Shown here: positions 37,543 to 47,438 of the stretch, piece by piece
Position numbering within the stretch: the first letter of the stretch is position 1
Layout of the letters: each line of letters begins with the position of its first letter
DNA from: Strigamia acuminata
Taxonomy: Eukaryota > Arthropoda > Chilopoda > Geophilomorpha > Linotaeniidae
Assembly (NCBI GenBank): GCA_949358305.1
Contig: CASHSZ010000087.1
Span: forward strand, 1-49,000
Direction of reading: 5' to 3'
Length of the DNA: 49,000 bases
The notes under the pieces: generated by a model
Seen by the model: the letters and a program-made list of their open reading frames with translations, nothing else
Database searches by the model: none
Told to the model about the DNA's origin: nothing
Position numbers and translations under genes: made by a program

Positions 37543-38997
37543 CTAGCCACGCCATACGACCTTGGGCGAGCTCAAGTGTCTTGAATTTGGATACGCATCG
37601 CCATTCCTTTCTATCTGTCTTGTTGACCTGCAACACGACTCCTTGGGTTTCTCTGTCGGACTTGGAGAATTGTTCACCTCAGACTTCTTACAAATGGTTG
37701 AATGATGTCTTCCGCCACAATGCTTGCAGGAAAACTTCACTTTGCAGTCACCAACGCGATGACCTGTTCGAAAACAATTAAAGCAAAGTCTGTTTTTCTT
37801 TATCAATTCAATCTTTGCATTGATTTCGAACTCCTTTTTGCAAGAACCGCTCAAATGGTCTTCTTGACAAAAAATGCACTTGAGTGCCTTGGAATTCGCA
37901 GACTTGTTCTCTTGTCTCGACTCTGTCTTCACTTTGGAGCTTGAAGACGATTTTGAGTCTTGCGTCGCGGTGCAAGTCGTCATGGATCCTTTAACTTTAG
38001 CCTTTTCAACTTCAGACTTTTCCTTCTTTGCTTTTTCAGATGGAGAAACAGCTTCAGTGCGTTCTGCCATAGCTACTTCCTTTTGAAAAAAGTCAAGCAA
38101 AGTCAAAATGTTCTTGCAAGACAGTCCATGGACTTGGTAAAAACGCAAAGTCATTGGAGCAGGAAACTTGCTAAGAATGTCCGGCATCAGAAATGCACCA
38201 GATGTCCGTACAGGAATCTTCAGTTGCTCAAGAAGTCGTATTGTTGAAGAAATTTTCGTCAAATTTGCTTTCAACACCTTTGTCGGGTATATGCTTGAAA
38301 CAGTCTTCAAGTCTCGAATGGATTGGATGAGAGCCGTCTGTTGCGCATCCTCATCGCCATAGTTACAATCAAGTTCTTCCCGTGCCAAGTCATAGGATTC
38401 CTCGATCAAAGGAAAGGTGGAAATCAAAGCCGCAGCCTCACCTGTACACATAGTTTGAAGGTATTGCAACTTTTCAACACTGCTCAGATCTGGGTCATTA
38501 TGAACAGAAGTTTCAAAGTTGCTCTTAAACGTCTTGTATTTGATTATCTCCCCGTCAAACTTTACAGATTCAAGTTTGGGCAACTTGGAATTCTTGCGGA
38601 AAGAAGTCGAAGTATTCAAGGATGTATTTGCACCGGAAACTGTAGACATGTTGAGTCTTCCTCCAAGGGTTGGAAGAGACCGCTTTGAAACCTCCCACCT
38701 TCTTCGGAGAAGTTCCACTCTCGTTTGTGATGATTCCAGTTTCTCGACACTCTCAAGGTAAAACGCGTGCTCACAGTAGACTTGAAGCTCGTTCAGGCCA
38801 TTTACAACGCGTGTCTCTTTCAGATTTGCAGTAAGCAGAAGCGCTTCTAACTCTCCTGGATCGCTCGTCTTCTCCGACAAAGACAGCAAGTCGTTGAGAG
38901 ATGAAAGTTGTGCTTCCCACCTGGTCTCTAGTATTTCAATTTGCTCCACAGTGAGTAAATCGCGTTCGGAAGTTTCTGTTTCTCTATCTCTCTCCAT
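37543..38997 (-). pseudogene. gag: BEL/Pao Gag, interrupted after residue 454
   Basis: The open frame runs 484 codons from ATG at 38997. Only residues 1-454 belong to the element; the last 30 residues are read-through into the nested LTR. Residues 1-110 are charged and helical, suggesting a coiled coil. Residues about 135-305 match the DUF1759-type Gag core of BEL elements (KLESVKFDGE, TGEAAALI, LLDFFQKEVA). A Lys/Ser-rich linker follows at 315-370. Three zinc knuckles come next: Cys374-Cys377-His381-Cys386, Cys405-Cys408-His413-Cys418 and Cys424-Cys427-His431-Cys436. These are the nucleic-acid-binding part of a nucleocapsid. The ATG lies about 900 bases inside the 5' LTR. The protein packages element RNA in family members; here the interruption separates it from the protease. 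Confidence 0.9.
37636..37639. repeat. Target-site duplication CGAC of the nested LTR, right copy
   Basis: The second copy of CGAC follows the TGCAACA end of the nested LTR at 37635. Its position inside the Gag coding frame shows exactly where the insertion occurred. Confidence 0.88.
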
Positions 38998-39895
38998 CTC
39001 AAATTCACGGCTGTAAAATATGAAACAGAAGATAATATTTTGAACAACAAAACACTTCGCTTTAAACTTAAAAAGAATATAACTTAAACTTTATACTTGA
39101 AAAGAATAAAATTCACAATCATTCACTTTAAAAGAACAGAATTTTTCAAAGTTTTCTTGCCCAAACGACAAAAAACCTTGAAAATACACAAGAATATCGA
39201 GTGTTTTAGCAATCAAGGATGCTAAAACAAACGAGCGACCTTGATCACGTATTAAAAACGTGACTCAAAAAGTCCTACACAAGTTTGAATTATTTCTGCT
39301 GTTCGTACGGAACGAATCTAGCCAGAAAATCACTATCAGATTCACGAGAATAACTGACAGCTCTTGCAATGAGAGACTGAACAGTTTCTAACTCCAAAAA
39401 ATCTAAATCTCCCCTGGTTAAGCCAGTTATATGGAGATGCATGCACAAAAATCAAGAAAGCACTTGAAAAATTCACAATAAAATACACTTTCAGTGAATT
39501 TTCCCTCAAAACTAGCTTAGGAAAAAGCAAAAACAGCTTTGAAATACCCAATACAATACCCTCATGCAACCAAAATCTTAGAAATACAAGCACTGAATGC
39601 AAAACACAAGAATAAGCAATTATTTCAGGGGCAAATCGGCTTTCCAGCACAGCGCGTTGTGTAATCCAAGACGTCTCGTTGCTTGCACAGAAATGTTCGT
39701 GATCGACGCCAAATAAATCCCCGTTGTGGCTGTTGCCACGTTGAACGACGACCATTCTAGCAGACGACGACTCACGGACGTAATTTCCGTCAATCGCACC
39801 AGACGCACGGTTGAACGTATCAAATGATGAACCGGAAAAAACCCACAAGAAGCAGACGAAATCCATGGTCACGTGCACCAAAAATTCTTATTCGA
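38998..39895 (-). other. 5' leader of the BEL element, between 5' LTR and Gag
   Basis: About 900 bases of untranslated leader, unusually long. In sense orientation the LTR is followed by TCGAATAAGAATTTT and then TGGTGCACGTGACC (about 39867-39880), a possible primer-binding site because it begins with TGG, the complement of the CCA tail of a tRNA. It partly resembles the complement of a tRNA-Gly or tRNA-His 3' end, but not cleanly, so the primer is unresolved. A 179-codon frame (39342-39881) begins within this stretch. It is Phe/Val/Ser-rich and matches no retroelement protein I know, so it is not called as a gene. Confidence 0.5.
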
Positions 39896-41367
39896 TGTTG
39901 CGGTCAGTCAACAGGAACAGAGAAGAACTGAGATGTGGCGATTCGAAACTCCCGCCAACAAACTCAAACGATCGTATAGTGAAATTCGTACGTGTACCGT
40001 GTGGAAATGCACTTGATTCGCCTCAAAATCTCCTGTTACATGAAGGTTTAACTGTTGGAAACACTTTTGCATGGTATCCAAGTGCTTGCTGATCCATTGG
40101 CCAGTCTGGGAAAAATGGTTCTCTACTCAGGACACATTGGAAATGGGTCAAAAGCAGAAAATACAAGAGTTAACATTAACACGACTATTTTAATCAAATA
40201 TAAAATGGCAACTGAATAATTACACATTATCAATCAAAAGGCACGCAACAAGCCAATTGTCGTCAAAGTACAATAAAGAAAATACTCCGTTGCCACGGAA
40301 ACGGAGGAAATGCAATTTCAAGCAAAGACAACAAATTACGAGAAATGTATTAAAAATAATGTGTAATAGCTCAAAATGAGCACAAAAAACTCAGGAATAA
40401 TAAAGTCTATCGTAACAACAAAATTCGTTAATCAAAACACTGAGAAAACAGCGAAAACAGTGATCGCTAGGCAGACAATTGGGCCTAACCAATCAAAGAC
40501 AAGCAAAATGACATAATCATCAAGTTTGAATTCAAAGTCACACACAAAACCAAATAAGTAAAGATTTTGCATTGAAATACATTAAAACTAAATAGTACTA
40601 ACACCAATTGAGATATAAAAACAAAGCGACATGAAAGATTTACAAATCATCGGCAAAATCCAACATGGCGTCCGGTAAACTCTACATTGGCGGCAAAACA
40701 CAAGGTTTGAATTTCAACACAAGAAATAACTTATGTAAACACTTTGAAATAAGTAAATAAGTTCAGGGAATGTAATTTCCCGCAAAACAAGACACTTTTT
40801 AATGAAAGAACACTTGAAATCAACCGCAAACCGAACGAAACGATCTTGGACGGCAACGCACATGCGGGGTCCGTCACGATCGCTCGTAGCAGAAAAACGG
40901 CTGTTCCGGGACGAAATTAGAGTGCACGAATCAACAGATCACCCCCAAATTAGTCTAAAACAATGTCAAAAACAATTCTAACCATCAAAATTCCGTCCAA
41001 ACGGAAGGTTAGAAGTTTGAACAAAAACCGAACTAGAACTTGAAATATGACGTCACGTCAATAACACTAGTGAACTGTTCAACGACAAATGCACCAAATT
41101 TCACCCGAAATCACACAAATTGATAGAAAATGAATAAAGTAACACAAAATCACGCAATAAACACTAGAAATAAATGCAATAAACAATGGAATATCACATT
41201 TCATCAAACATCAGTATCTGAAAGCACTAAAAACATTTTAATAATGCAAAAATCCTGTAAATAAAAACTGAAATGTTATGCAAAATAAAACACACTTTGG
41301 AAACATTTATTCAGACACAAATTGGCAATAAAAGTAGTTTCTAAATTATTCCACGTTGTTTGCAACA
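39896..41367 (-). repeat. 5' LTR of the BEL/Pao element
   Basis: 1472 bp, 99.7 per cent identical to the left LTR by my reading. As the upstream LTR in the sense of transcription it should hold the promoter. The candidate elements are TGACGTCA at 41048-41055, about 310 bases from its sense 5' end, and the inverted repeat at 40285-40306. In the sense strand an AATAAA occurs about 60 bases from the LTR start (plus-strand TTTATT near 41307). Confidence 0.95.
41048..41055 (-). promoter_or_regulatory. CRE/ATF-type palindrome in the 5' LTR
   Basis: TGACGTCA, followed by an overlapping half site (ACGTCA), is present at the same position in both host LTRs and at an equivalent position in the diverged nested LTR. 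Conservation of the octamer amid otherwise diverged sequence argues for a functional bZIP-binding site. Confidence 0.5.
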
Positions 41368-41371
41368 AGAC
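41368..41371. repeat. Target-site duplication AGAC, right copy
   Basis: AGAC directly follows the GCAACA terminus of the right LTR and is followed by CAATGTCTCTG, so the satellite resumes in the phase interrupted at 30654. Confidence 0.9.
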
Positions 41372-43354
41372 CAATGTCTCTGAATGTTCAGAAATAGTGT
41401 TTAAACCTTAGTAGAAGGCTCCAATGTAAGTTTTAGAAACATCCAACCGATGATTTGGGAGAATAGACTTTTGATCTCATCACAGTTGACTTAGCACAAA
41501 CACCACAAGTCCAATGTCTCTGAATGTTCAGAAATAGTGTTTAAACCTTAGTAGAAGCCTTCAATATAAGTTTTAGCAACACCCAAGCAATAAATTTTGA
41601 AAAAAAAATTTTGAGCTCATTTCACATCGCAGTTGACTTAGCACAAACACCACAAGACCAATGTCTCTGAATGTTCAGAAATAGTGTTTAAACCTTAGTA
41701 GAAGGCTCCAATGTAAGTTTTAGAAACATCCAACCAATGATTTGGGAGAATAGACTTTGATCTCATCACAGTTGACTTAGCACAAACACCACAAGACCAA
41801 TGTCTCTGAATGTTCAGAAATAGTGTTTAAACCTTAGTAGAAGGCTCCAATGTAAGTTTTAGAAACATCCAACCAATGATTTGGAAGAATAGACTTTTGA
41901 TCTCATCACAGTTGACTTAGCACAAACACCACAAGACCAATGTCTCTGAATGTTCAGAAATAGTGTTTAAACCTTAGTAGAAGGCTCCATTGTAAGTTTT
42001 AGAAACATCCAACCGATGATTTGGGAGAATCGACTTTTGATCTCATCACAGTTGACTTAGCACAAACACCACAAGACCAATGTCTCTGAATGTTCAGAAA
42101 TAGTGTTTAAACCTTAGTAGAAGGCTCCAATGTAAGTTTTAGAAACATCCAACCGATGATTTGGGAGAATCGACTTTTGATCTCATCACAGTTGACTTAG
42201 CACAAACACCACAAGACCAATGTCTCTGAACGTTCAGAAATAGTATTTAAACCTTAGTAGAAGCCTTCAATGTAAGTTTTAGAAACATCCAACCAATGAT
42301 TTGGGAGAATAGACTTTTGATCTCATCACAGTTGACTTAGCACAAACACCACAAGTCCAATGTCTCTGAATGTTTAGAAATAGTTTTTAAACCTTAGTAG
42401 AAGCCTTCAATATAAGTTTTAGCAACACCCAAGCAATAAATTTTGAAAAAAAAATTTTGAGCTCATTTCACATCGCAGTTGACTTAGCACAAACACCACA
42501 AGACCAATGTCTCTGAATGTTCAGAAATAGTGTTTAAACCTTAGTAGAAGGCTCCAATGTAAGTTTTAGAAACATCCAACCAATGATTTGGGAGAATAGA
42601 CTTTGATCTCATCACAGTTGACTTAGCACAAACACCACAAGACCAATGTCTCTGAATGTTCAGAAATAGTGTTTAAACCTTAGTAGAAGGCTCCAATGTA
42701 AGTTTTAGAAACATCCAACCAATGATTTGGAAGAATAGACTTTTGATCTCATCACAGTTGACTTAGCACAAACACCACAAGACCAATGTCTCTGAATGTT
42801 CAGAAATAGTGTTTAAACCTTAGTAGAAGGCTCCATTGTAAGTTTTAGAAACATCCAACCGATGATTTGGGAGAATCGACTTTTGATCTCATCACAGTTG
42901 ACTTAGCACAAACACCACAAGACCAATGTCTCTGAATGTTCAGAAATAGTGTTTAAACCTTAGTAGAAGGCTCCAATGTAAGTTTTAGAAACATCCAACC
43001 GATGATTTGGGAGAATCGACTTTTGATCTCATCACAGTTGACTTAGCACAAACACCACAAGACCAATGTCTCTGAACGTTCAGAAATAGTATTTAAACCT
43101 TAGTAGAAGCCTTCAATGTAAGTTTTAGAAACATCCAACCAATGATTTGGGAGAATAGACTTTTGATCTCATCACAGTTGACTTAGCACAAACACCACAA
43201 GTCCAATGTCTCTGAATGTTTAGAAATAGTTTTTAAACCTTAGTAGAAGCCTTCAATATAAGTTTTAGCAACACCCAAGCAATAAATTTTGAAAAAAAAA
43301 TTTTGAGCTTATTTTACATCGCAGTTGACTTAGCACAAACACCACAAGACCAAT
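41372..43354. repeat. Satellite array block 2 (14 monomers, with an 846-bp duplicated block)
   Basis: The same A/B satellite in the same orientation as block 1: three B monomers (147 bp) and eleven A monomers, of which two are the 139-bp form. The diagnostic variant CTCCATTGTAAG recurs at an 846-bp spacing, as do GAATCGAC and CTGAACGTTCAG, so two copies of a six-monomer block (four 140-, one 139- and one 147-bp units) lie in tandem. These variants are not present in block 1, so block 2 is a separate subfamily. The array ends in the CCAAT of the motif CAAGACCAAT, the same phase at which block 1 begins and at which the retroelement inserted. Confidence 0.95.
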
Positions 43355-43370
43355 CCCAGGTAGCACAGAT
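43355..43370. other. Abrupt junction from satellite to the 151-bp repeat region
   Basis: The sequence changes within one base from satellite (ACCAAT) to CCCAGGTAGCACAGAT and then into the 151-bp array. CCCAGGTAGCAC could be the end of a DNA transposon, but no matching inverted end lies inside the window, so this is only a suggestion. Confidence 0.3.
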
Positions 43371-44430
43371 GATCGAATCTACATAGAATCTATATAGACC
43401 GCTCTGTGTTGAATCTGCATAGACCTGTTGATATAGATTCGATGTTAAATCTATGTCAATGTTCTATCCCAATTTAATTTAACATAGATTTAACATAGAC
43501 TGCTCTATGTTGAATTAACATAGAGCGATTGATGTTGAATCTGTGTAGACCGCTCTGTGTTGAATCTGCATAGACCTGTTGATATAGATTCGATGTTAAA
43601 TCTATGTCAATGTTCTATCCCAATTTAATTTAACATAGATTTAACATAGACTGTTCTATGTTGAATCAACATAGAGCGATTGATGTTGAATCTGTGTAGA
43701 CCGCTCTGTGTTGAATCTGCATAGACCTGTTGATATAGATGCGATGTTAAATCTATGTCAATGTTCTATCCCAATTTAATTTAACATAGATTTAACATAG
43801 ACCGCTCTATGTTGAATCAACATAGACCGATTTATGTTGAATTAACATAGAAGGCTCTGTGTTGAATCTATGTAGACCGTTAATGTAGATGTGATGCTAA
43901 ATCTACGTCACTGTTCTATCCCAAAATAAATTTAACATAGATTTAACATAGACCGCTCTATGTTGAATCAACATAGATCGATTTATGTTGAATTAACATA
44001 GAAGGCTCTGTGTTGAATCTATGTAGACCGTTAATGTCGATGTGATGCTAAATCTACGTCACTGTTCTATCCCAAAATAAATTTAACATAGAATTAACAT
44101 AGACCGCTCTATGTTGAATCAACGTAGACCGATTTATGTTTAATTAACATAGAAGGCTCTGCGTTGAATCTATGTAGACCGTTAATGTCGATGTGATGCT
44201 AAATCTACGTCACTGTTTTATCCCAAAATAAATTTAACATAGATTTAACATAGACCGCTCTATGTTGAATCAACATAGACCGATTTATGTTGAATTAACA
44301 TAGACCGCTCTGTGTTGAATCGGTGTAGACCGTTAATGTCGATGCTATGCTAAATCTATGTCATAATTCTATCCCAATTTAATTTTAACATGGATTTAAC
44401 ATTTGTTGAATCAATAGAGACCGACAGTGA
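43371..44430. repeat. Second tandem repeat, 151-bp period, about 7 copies
   Basis: The landmark GTTCTATCCC (or its variants) occurs at 43461, 43612, 43763, 43913, 44064, 44215 and 44366, spaced 151, 151, 150, 151, 151 and 151 bp. Each unit is built from shorter relatives of the motif TTGAATCAACATAGACCGCT and contains the inverted pair CTATGTT...AACATAG around a 5-base loop. The first three copies (with CCCAATTTAATTT) and the next three (with CCCAAAATAAATTT) are distinct subtypes, and the last copy is degraded. It shares no sequence with the 140/147-bp satellite. No coding potential. Confidence 0.93.
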
Positions 44431-44639
44431 CTTGGAGTTGATGTAATTGTTTATTCAAGAAATGTTCGTTTGAATTTGTATATTTTTACGTCATGATTTC
44501 AAATATAATTTTGATAAATTTTACAACTGCAGTCATTTACTCATTACATTTGCACATAACAAGTTAAAATAAAAGTACAACTATAACTTAATTTATGGGT
44601 TTTATTTAAAATGAAAAGAAAATTTAATGTTTTACATTT
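44431..44639. other. AT-rich spacer, nothing recognised
   Basis: Low-complexity AT-rich sequence between the 151-bp array and the DDX39B-like pseudogene. I see no gene, RNA or clear repeat here. Confidence 0.5.
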
Positions 44640-44940
44640 TTACATTTCGCTGTATGACGACAAGTCAATTTCAAAACGCTGATATCAACTTCAAAACAGC
44701 TTTGAACACTATTTAAAATTTTAGCATTGTCTTCGTCACTGACGAACGAAATCGGCAAACCCTTGGTCCCAAACCGACCCCCACGCGTGTAAATACGTAT
44801 CCGAATTCTCCGGCATATCGTAATTAAAAACATTAACTTTCTCGATATCCATCCCACGTCCGAACAAATTCGTCGCGTTACGAAGACACAAAGAATGCGC
44901 TGAAAATGTTAGACAATTCGAAGTTCTGATCGCAAATCTA

Positions 44941-45275
44941 AGAATCTAAGATATAATCAGCTTTGAATCAGTATTATTCGACCGTCCATGTGATTTTTGC
45001 AAATCGCTATCCCGAATGCGACGTTTCAAAAGTAAACTTTAAAAATCACAAAAATCCCTTTTGCCACCAACAAAACCGATGGGGAATATTATGTATACGC
45101 TGATCGGCAGGAACATGGACAATTTGAATCAATTTGCACGTTTCGTACGCCAAATCACGTTATCGTCAGAAATGTTGGCGACGATAATAAATAAATAAAA
45201 AAGCACGGTGGCTCGATACACGCATGTCTAAGATATTATCAGTTTTGAATCAGTATTATTTGACCGTCGAATGTC
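44941..45275. repeat. Local direct repeat, about 45-50 bp, spacing about 286 bp
   Basis: TCTAAGATATAATCAGCTTT with GAATCAGTATTATTCGACCG (from about 44945) is repeated as TCTAAGATATTATCAGTTTT with GAATCAGTATTATTTGACCG (from about 45231). The two copies bracket the unidentified coding-like stretch 45036-45194. This looks like an internal duplication or insertion within the DDX39B-like pseudogene. Confidence 0.7.
45036..45194 (+). pseudogene. Unidentified coding-like fragment (52 codons)
   Basis: An open frame between TAA at 45033 and TAA at 45192 whose composition looks protein-like: TDGEYYVYADRQEHGQFESI followed by TFRTPNHVIVRNVGDDNK. Upstream of the first stop the same frame reads QIAIPNATFQK, so one stop may have disrupted a longer coding segment. 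I do not recognise the protein. It lies on the strand opposite the helicase pseudogene and between two copies of a local repeat, so it may be inserted foreign coding sequence. It could also be chance. Confidence 0.35.
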
Positions 45276-45363
45276 ACTTATCGAAGTGGTTGAACAAGGA
45301 ACAGGGGATCGTACGAAAAAGGTTATTTGGTCGTTCGATCGTTGAATGTTAGATAATTTATAG

Positions 45364-45474
45364 TTTGTTTGCGTAGATTTAGCTTCTGTCGACGAGCAAA
45401 ATGAGCAAGACAAAGACAGCGACGACGAGGAAGACGAGGGCGAAGATGACGAAAAACTGATTTTTGTTTTTTAA
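45364..45474 (+). pseudogene. Acidic C-terminal coding-like fragment with downstream poly(A) signals
   Basis: This frame ends DKDSDDEEDEGEDDEKLIFV-F and a TAA at 45472. It follows a possible splice acceptor (TTTGCGTAG at about 45368-45376). Two AATAAA signals follow at 45479 and 45487, consistent with the last exon of a gene. Acidic tails of this kind occur in many nuclear proteins, so the product cannot be named. The opposite strand over the same bases reads as a serine run and adjoins the helicase remnant, which weakens the call. Confidence 0.35.
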
Positions 45475-45537
45475 GAAAAATAAACCAATAAAATTAATTT
45501 TAAAAAGTTAAATGGATTTTAATTACTTCATTTGAGG

Positions 45538-45690
45538 ATTACGGACAACTACGTCAATTTCGACGTGTCGAATATGGAGCGAGAAGACGAAATGATGGCG
45601 ATGATCGCCGAGTGCGGTCCCGCGCCGCTTACACCGGTGACGCCGAGCAGCGGGCCGCCGCAGATGCCCGCGTCGTCCAACTGCGTGTAA
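45538..45690 (+). pseudogene. Unidentified C-terminal coding-like fragment (50 codons)
   Basis: The frame reads ITDNYVNFDVSNMEREDEMM, continues with AECGPAPLTPVTPSSGPPQM, and stops at TAA 45688. Synonymous positions are strongly G/C-biased, unlike the AT-rich surroundings, as expected for an exon fragment. A possible acceptor (CATTTGAG) precedes it. The minus strand of the same bases is also open and codon-aligned, so the coding strand is not certain. I do not recognise the family. Confidence 0.4.
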
Positions 45691-45936
45691 GGGCTGTCGA
45701 GCATTTCATCCAAACCAACGCACCAAAACGCCCAGATTCAGATGATTCGCCTTGATAGCTTTTTCGTTGATTGTGATGTTCAAACCACCGAAGAATACTG
45801 CCACGTTAACAGCGAGCCGGTTACTTTAAAAATAGTTCGTATTCTTTGCTGATTTGGAAAGCGAGTTCCCGGGTGTGGCACATGACCAATACGGACAGGT
45901 GGCCACCGACGGCGACGAGTTGTTGCAATGTAGTCA

Positions 45937-46409
<473 letters not shown>

Positions 46410-46910
46410 TCAAGAGGAACGACCAAACACGATGAAATATTTATATATTACATACGAGTTAAGTAATAAAAAAACAACAACAACATAAAACGATGATTTT
46501 AAATTTTGGAGTAAACACAAGTCGAGGTGCTTGTTCATGTGATTTGCTTCAATCTTAAGCGAGCACACGGGGCAGGACTGGGATGAAGACCGATCATTCG
46601 TTTGGTTATTATGAGAAATTTCAGCGAATTCGTCTTCGGAACTGTGGATTTTCTTTTTGGTCTGACCACTGAATACCGTATGCAAGATGACGTGTCGCCT
46701 GCGGAACTAAATAACACGAAAGTGTCACGACGCCGGATGCCGGGTCTCGGCATGCTCGTTCTTTTCGTCGCTTCATTTCGGCGATTGCACGATTGTTTCG
46801 GGGTACACGAGCTTTGGTATTGAACCGAACACAAGACCGCGGTCGGTGAACGGGATGAAAGTCAATTGAATTTTCTTCGGTTCCACGTTTCGTCGCTTCA
46901 CTACTAAAAT
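46410..46910 (-). pseudogene. UBZ4-type (RAD18-like) zinc-finger gene fragment
   Basis: Two open segments share one frame on the minus strand. The first (46910-46773) includes VKRRNVEPKKIQLTFIPFTD followed by GLVFGSIPKLVYPETIVQSP. The second (46685-46410) includes KKKIHSSEDEFAEISHNNQT and then the finger CPVCSLKIEANHMNKHLDLC. The spacing Cys-X2-Cys-X11-His-X3-His-X3-Cys fits the UBZ4 ubiquitin-binding finger of RAD18, SPRTN and related DNA-damage-tolerance proteins. Three in-frame stops lie between the segments (about 46686-46775), so either a short intron or decay separates them. A candidate acceptor (AAATTTTAG) precedes the first segment. The second ends in a hydrophobic run coded by T-rich sequence that is probably not authentic protein. 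Which UBZ4 family member this is cannot be decided. It could be a real terminal exon rather than a pseudogene. Confidence 0.5.
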
Positions 46911-47438
46911 TTAAAGGAGTTTAAACGATACGGACAAAAAGTGTTGAACATAAGCTTATATGTATACATGGCATACGTGCCAGGAGCCATTGCACTTGAT
47001 TTGTCAAACTATTTCATTGTTGCTTATTGTCCAGAGAAAAAAAAAATTTGAATTATTTTCGTCTTGGATTTAATGAAATAAAAATACTAACAACAATAAA
47101 AAATTCCCATACAAGAGATTTTTATGGCGGAAATTCACATTTCAAGTGGTTATCAATTAAACCATCATAACCTAATGACAGGATCAAGGAAGACCAATGT
47201 TGACAATTTTTCGATATAAAATTTATAGTTTTGTGTGTTTGGCGACATGGTTTTGACGTTGGATTTTGGAAAAAATAATTTAAAAAAAAAATGCAAATTT
47301 TTTGTCTGATTTTTAATGTTTTATTCAGTTTTGTGAACGTAGGGACAGTGTTGTGCGGACCCGGTGCGCGGTACACGGCACTCCCACATAAAGTACTGCG
47401 GTCGCGGTCCTGGTACAGTACTGGGACCGGGATTTGCG
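46911..47438. other. Spacer, nothing firmly recognised
   Basis: AT-rich sequence with oligo-A and oligo-T runs. One short plus-strand frame near 46950-47050 reads AYVPGAIALDLSNYFIVAYC, but it is only about 47 codons long with no supporting motif. The last 100 bases become GC-rich and lead into the foldback repeat. Confidence 0.45.

Larger units (their letters stand above)
36073..37635 (+). mobile_element. Nested solo LTR of a second BEL-like family
   Basis: 1563 bp, starting TGTTGCAAG and ending GACCTGCAACA, with CGAC duplicated on both sides. It is in plus orientation, opposite to its host element. It is recognisably related to the host LTR read in the same sense: matching ends (both finish with a CTGT...TTGA...GCAACA pattern), GCCGCC...CCGGACGCCATGTT at about 36765-36797, TGACGTCA at 36403-36410 and CCGTTACCATGGTAACGG at 37195-37212. 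Most of the rest is diverged. It contains a 39-bp tandem duplication (36773 and 36812, TGTTATGTTCGCCGG) absent from the host LTR, and AATAAA at 37339-37344. No internal region or second LTR is present, so it is a solo LTR left by LTR-LTR recombination. It cuts Gag after residue 454. Several plus-strand open frames here are short, AT-driven and not called. Confidence 0.88.
30655..41367 (-). mobile_element. Full-length BEL/Pao LTR retrotransposon
   Basis: A 10.7-kb element read on the minus strand. It has two 1472-bp LTRs starting TG and ending CA (terminal inverted repeat TGTTGC/GCAACA), a 4-bp AGAC target duplication, Gag with zinc knuckles, an aspartic protease, and Pol in the order reverse transcriptase, RNase H, integrase. 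Protease upstream of RT, integrase last, and Gag with the DUF1759-type core identify BEL/Pao rather than Gypsy or Copia. There is no envelope-like gene between Pol and the 3' LTR: only 58 bases separate the Pol stop from the LTR. The copy is defective, because a solo LTR of another family interrupts Gag-protease and protease and Pol are in different frames. The near-identical LTRs indicate a young insertion. Confidence 0.95.

Noticed and set aside
37412-37636. 74-codon minus-strand frame overlapping the end of Gag
   Set aside because: It lies entirely inside the nested LTR, so it is not part of Gag. It has no recognisable domain.
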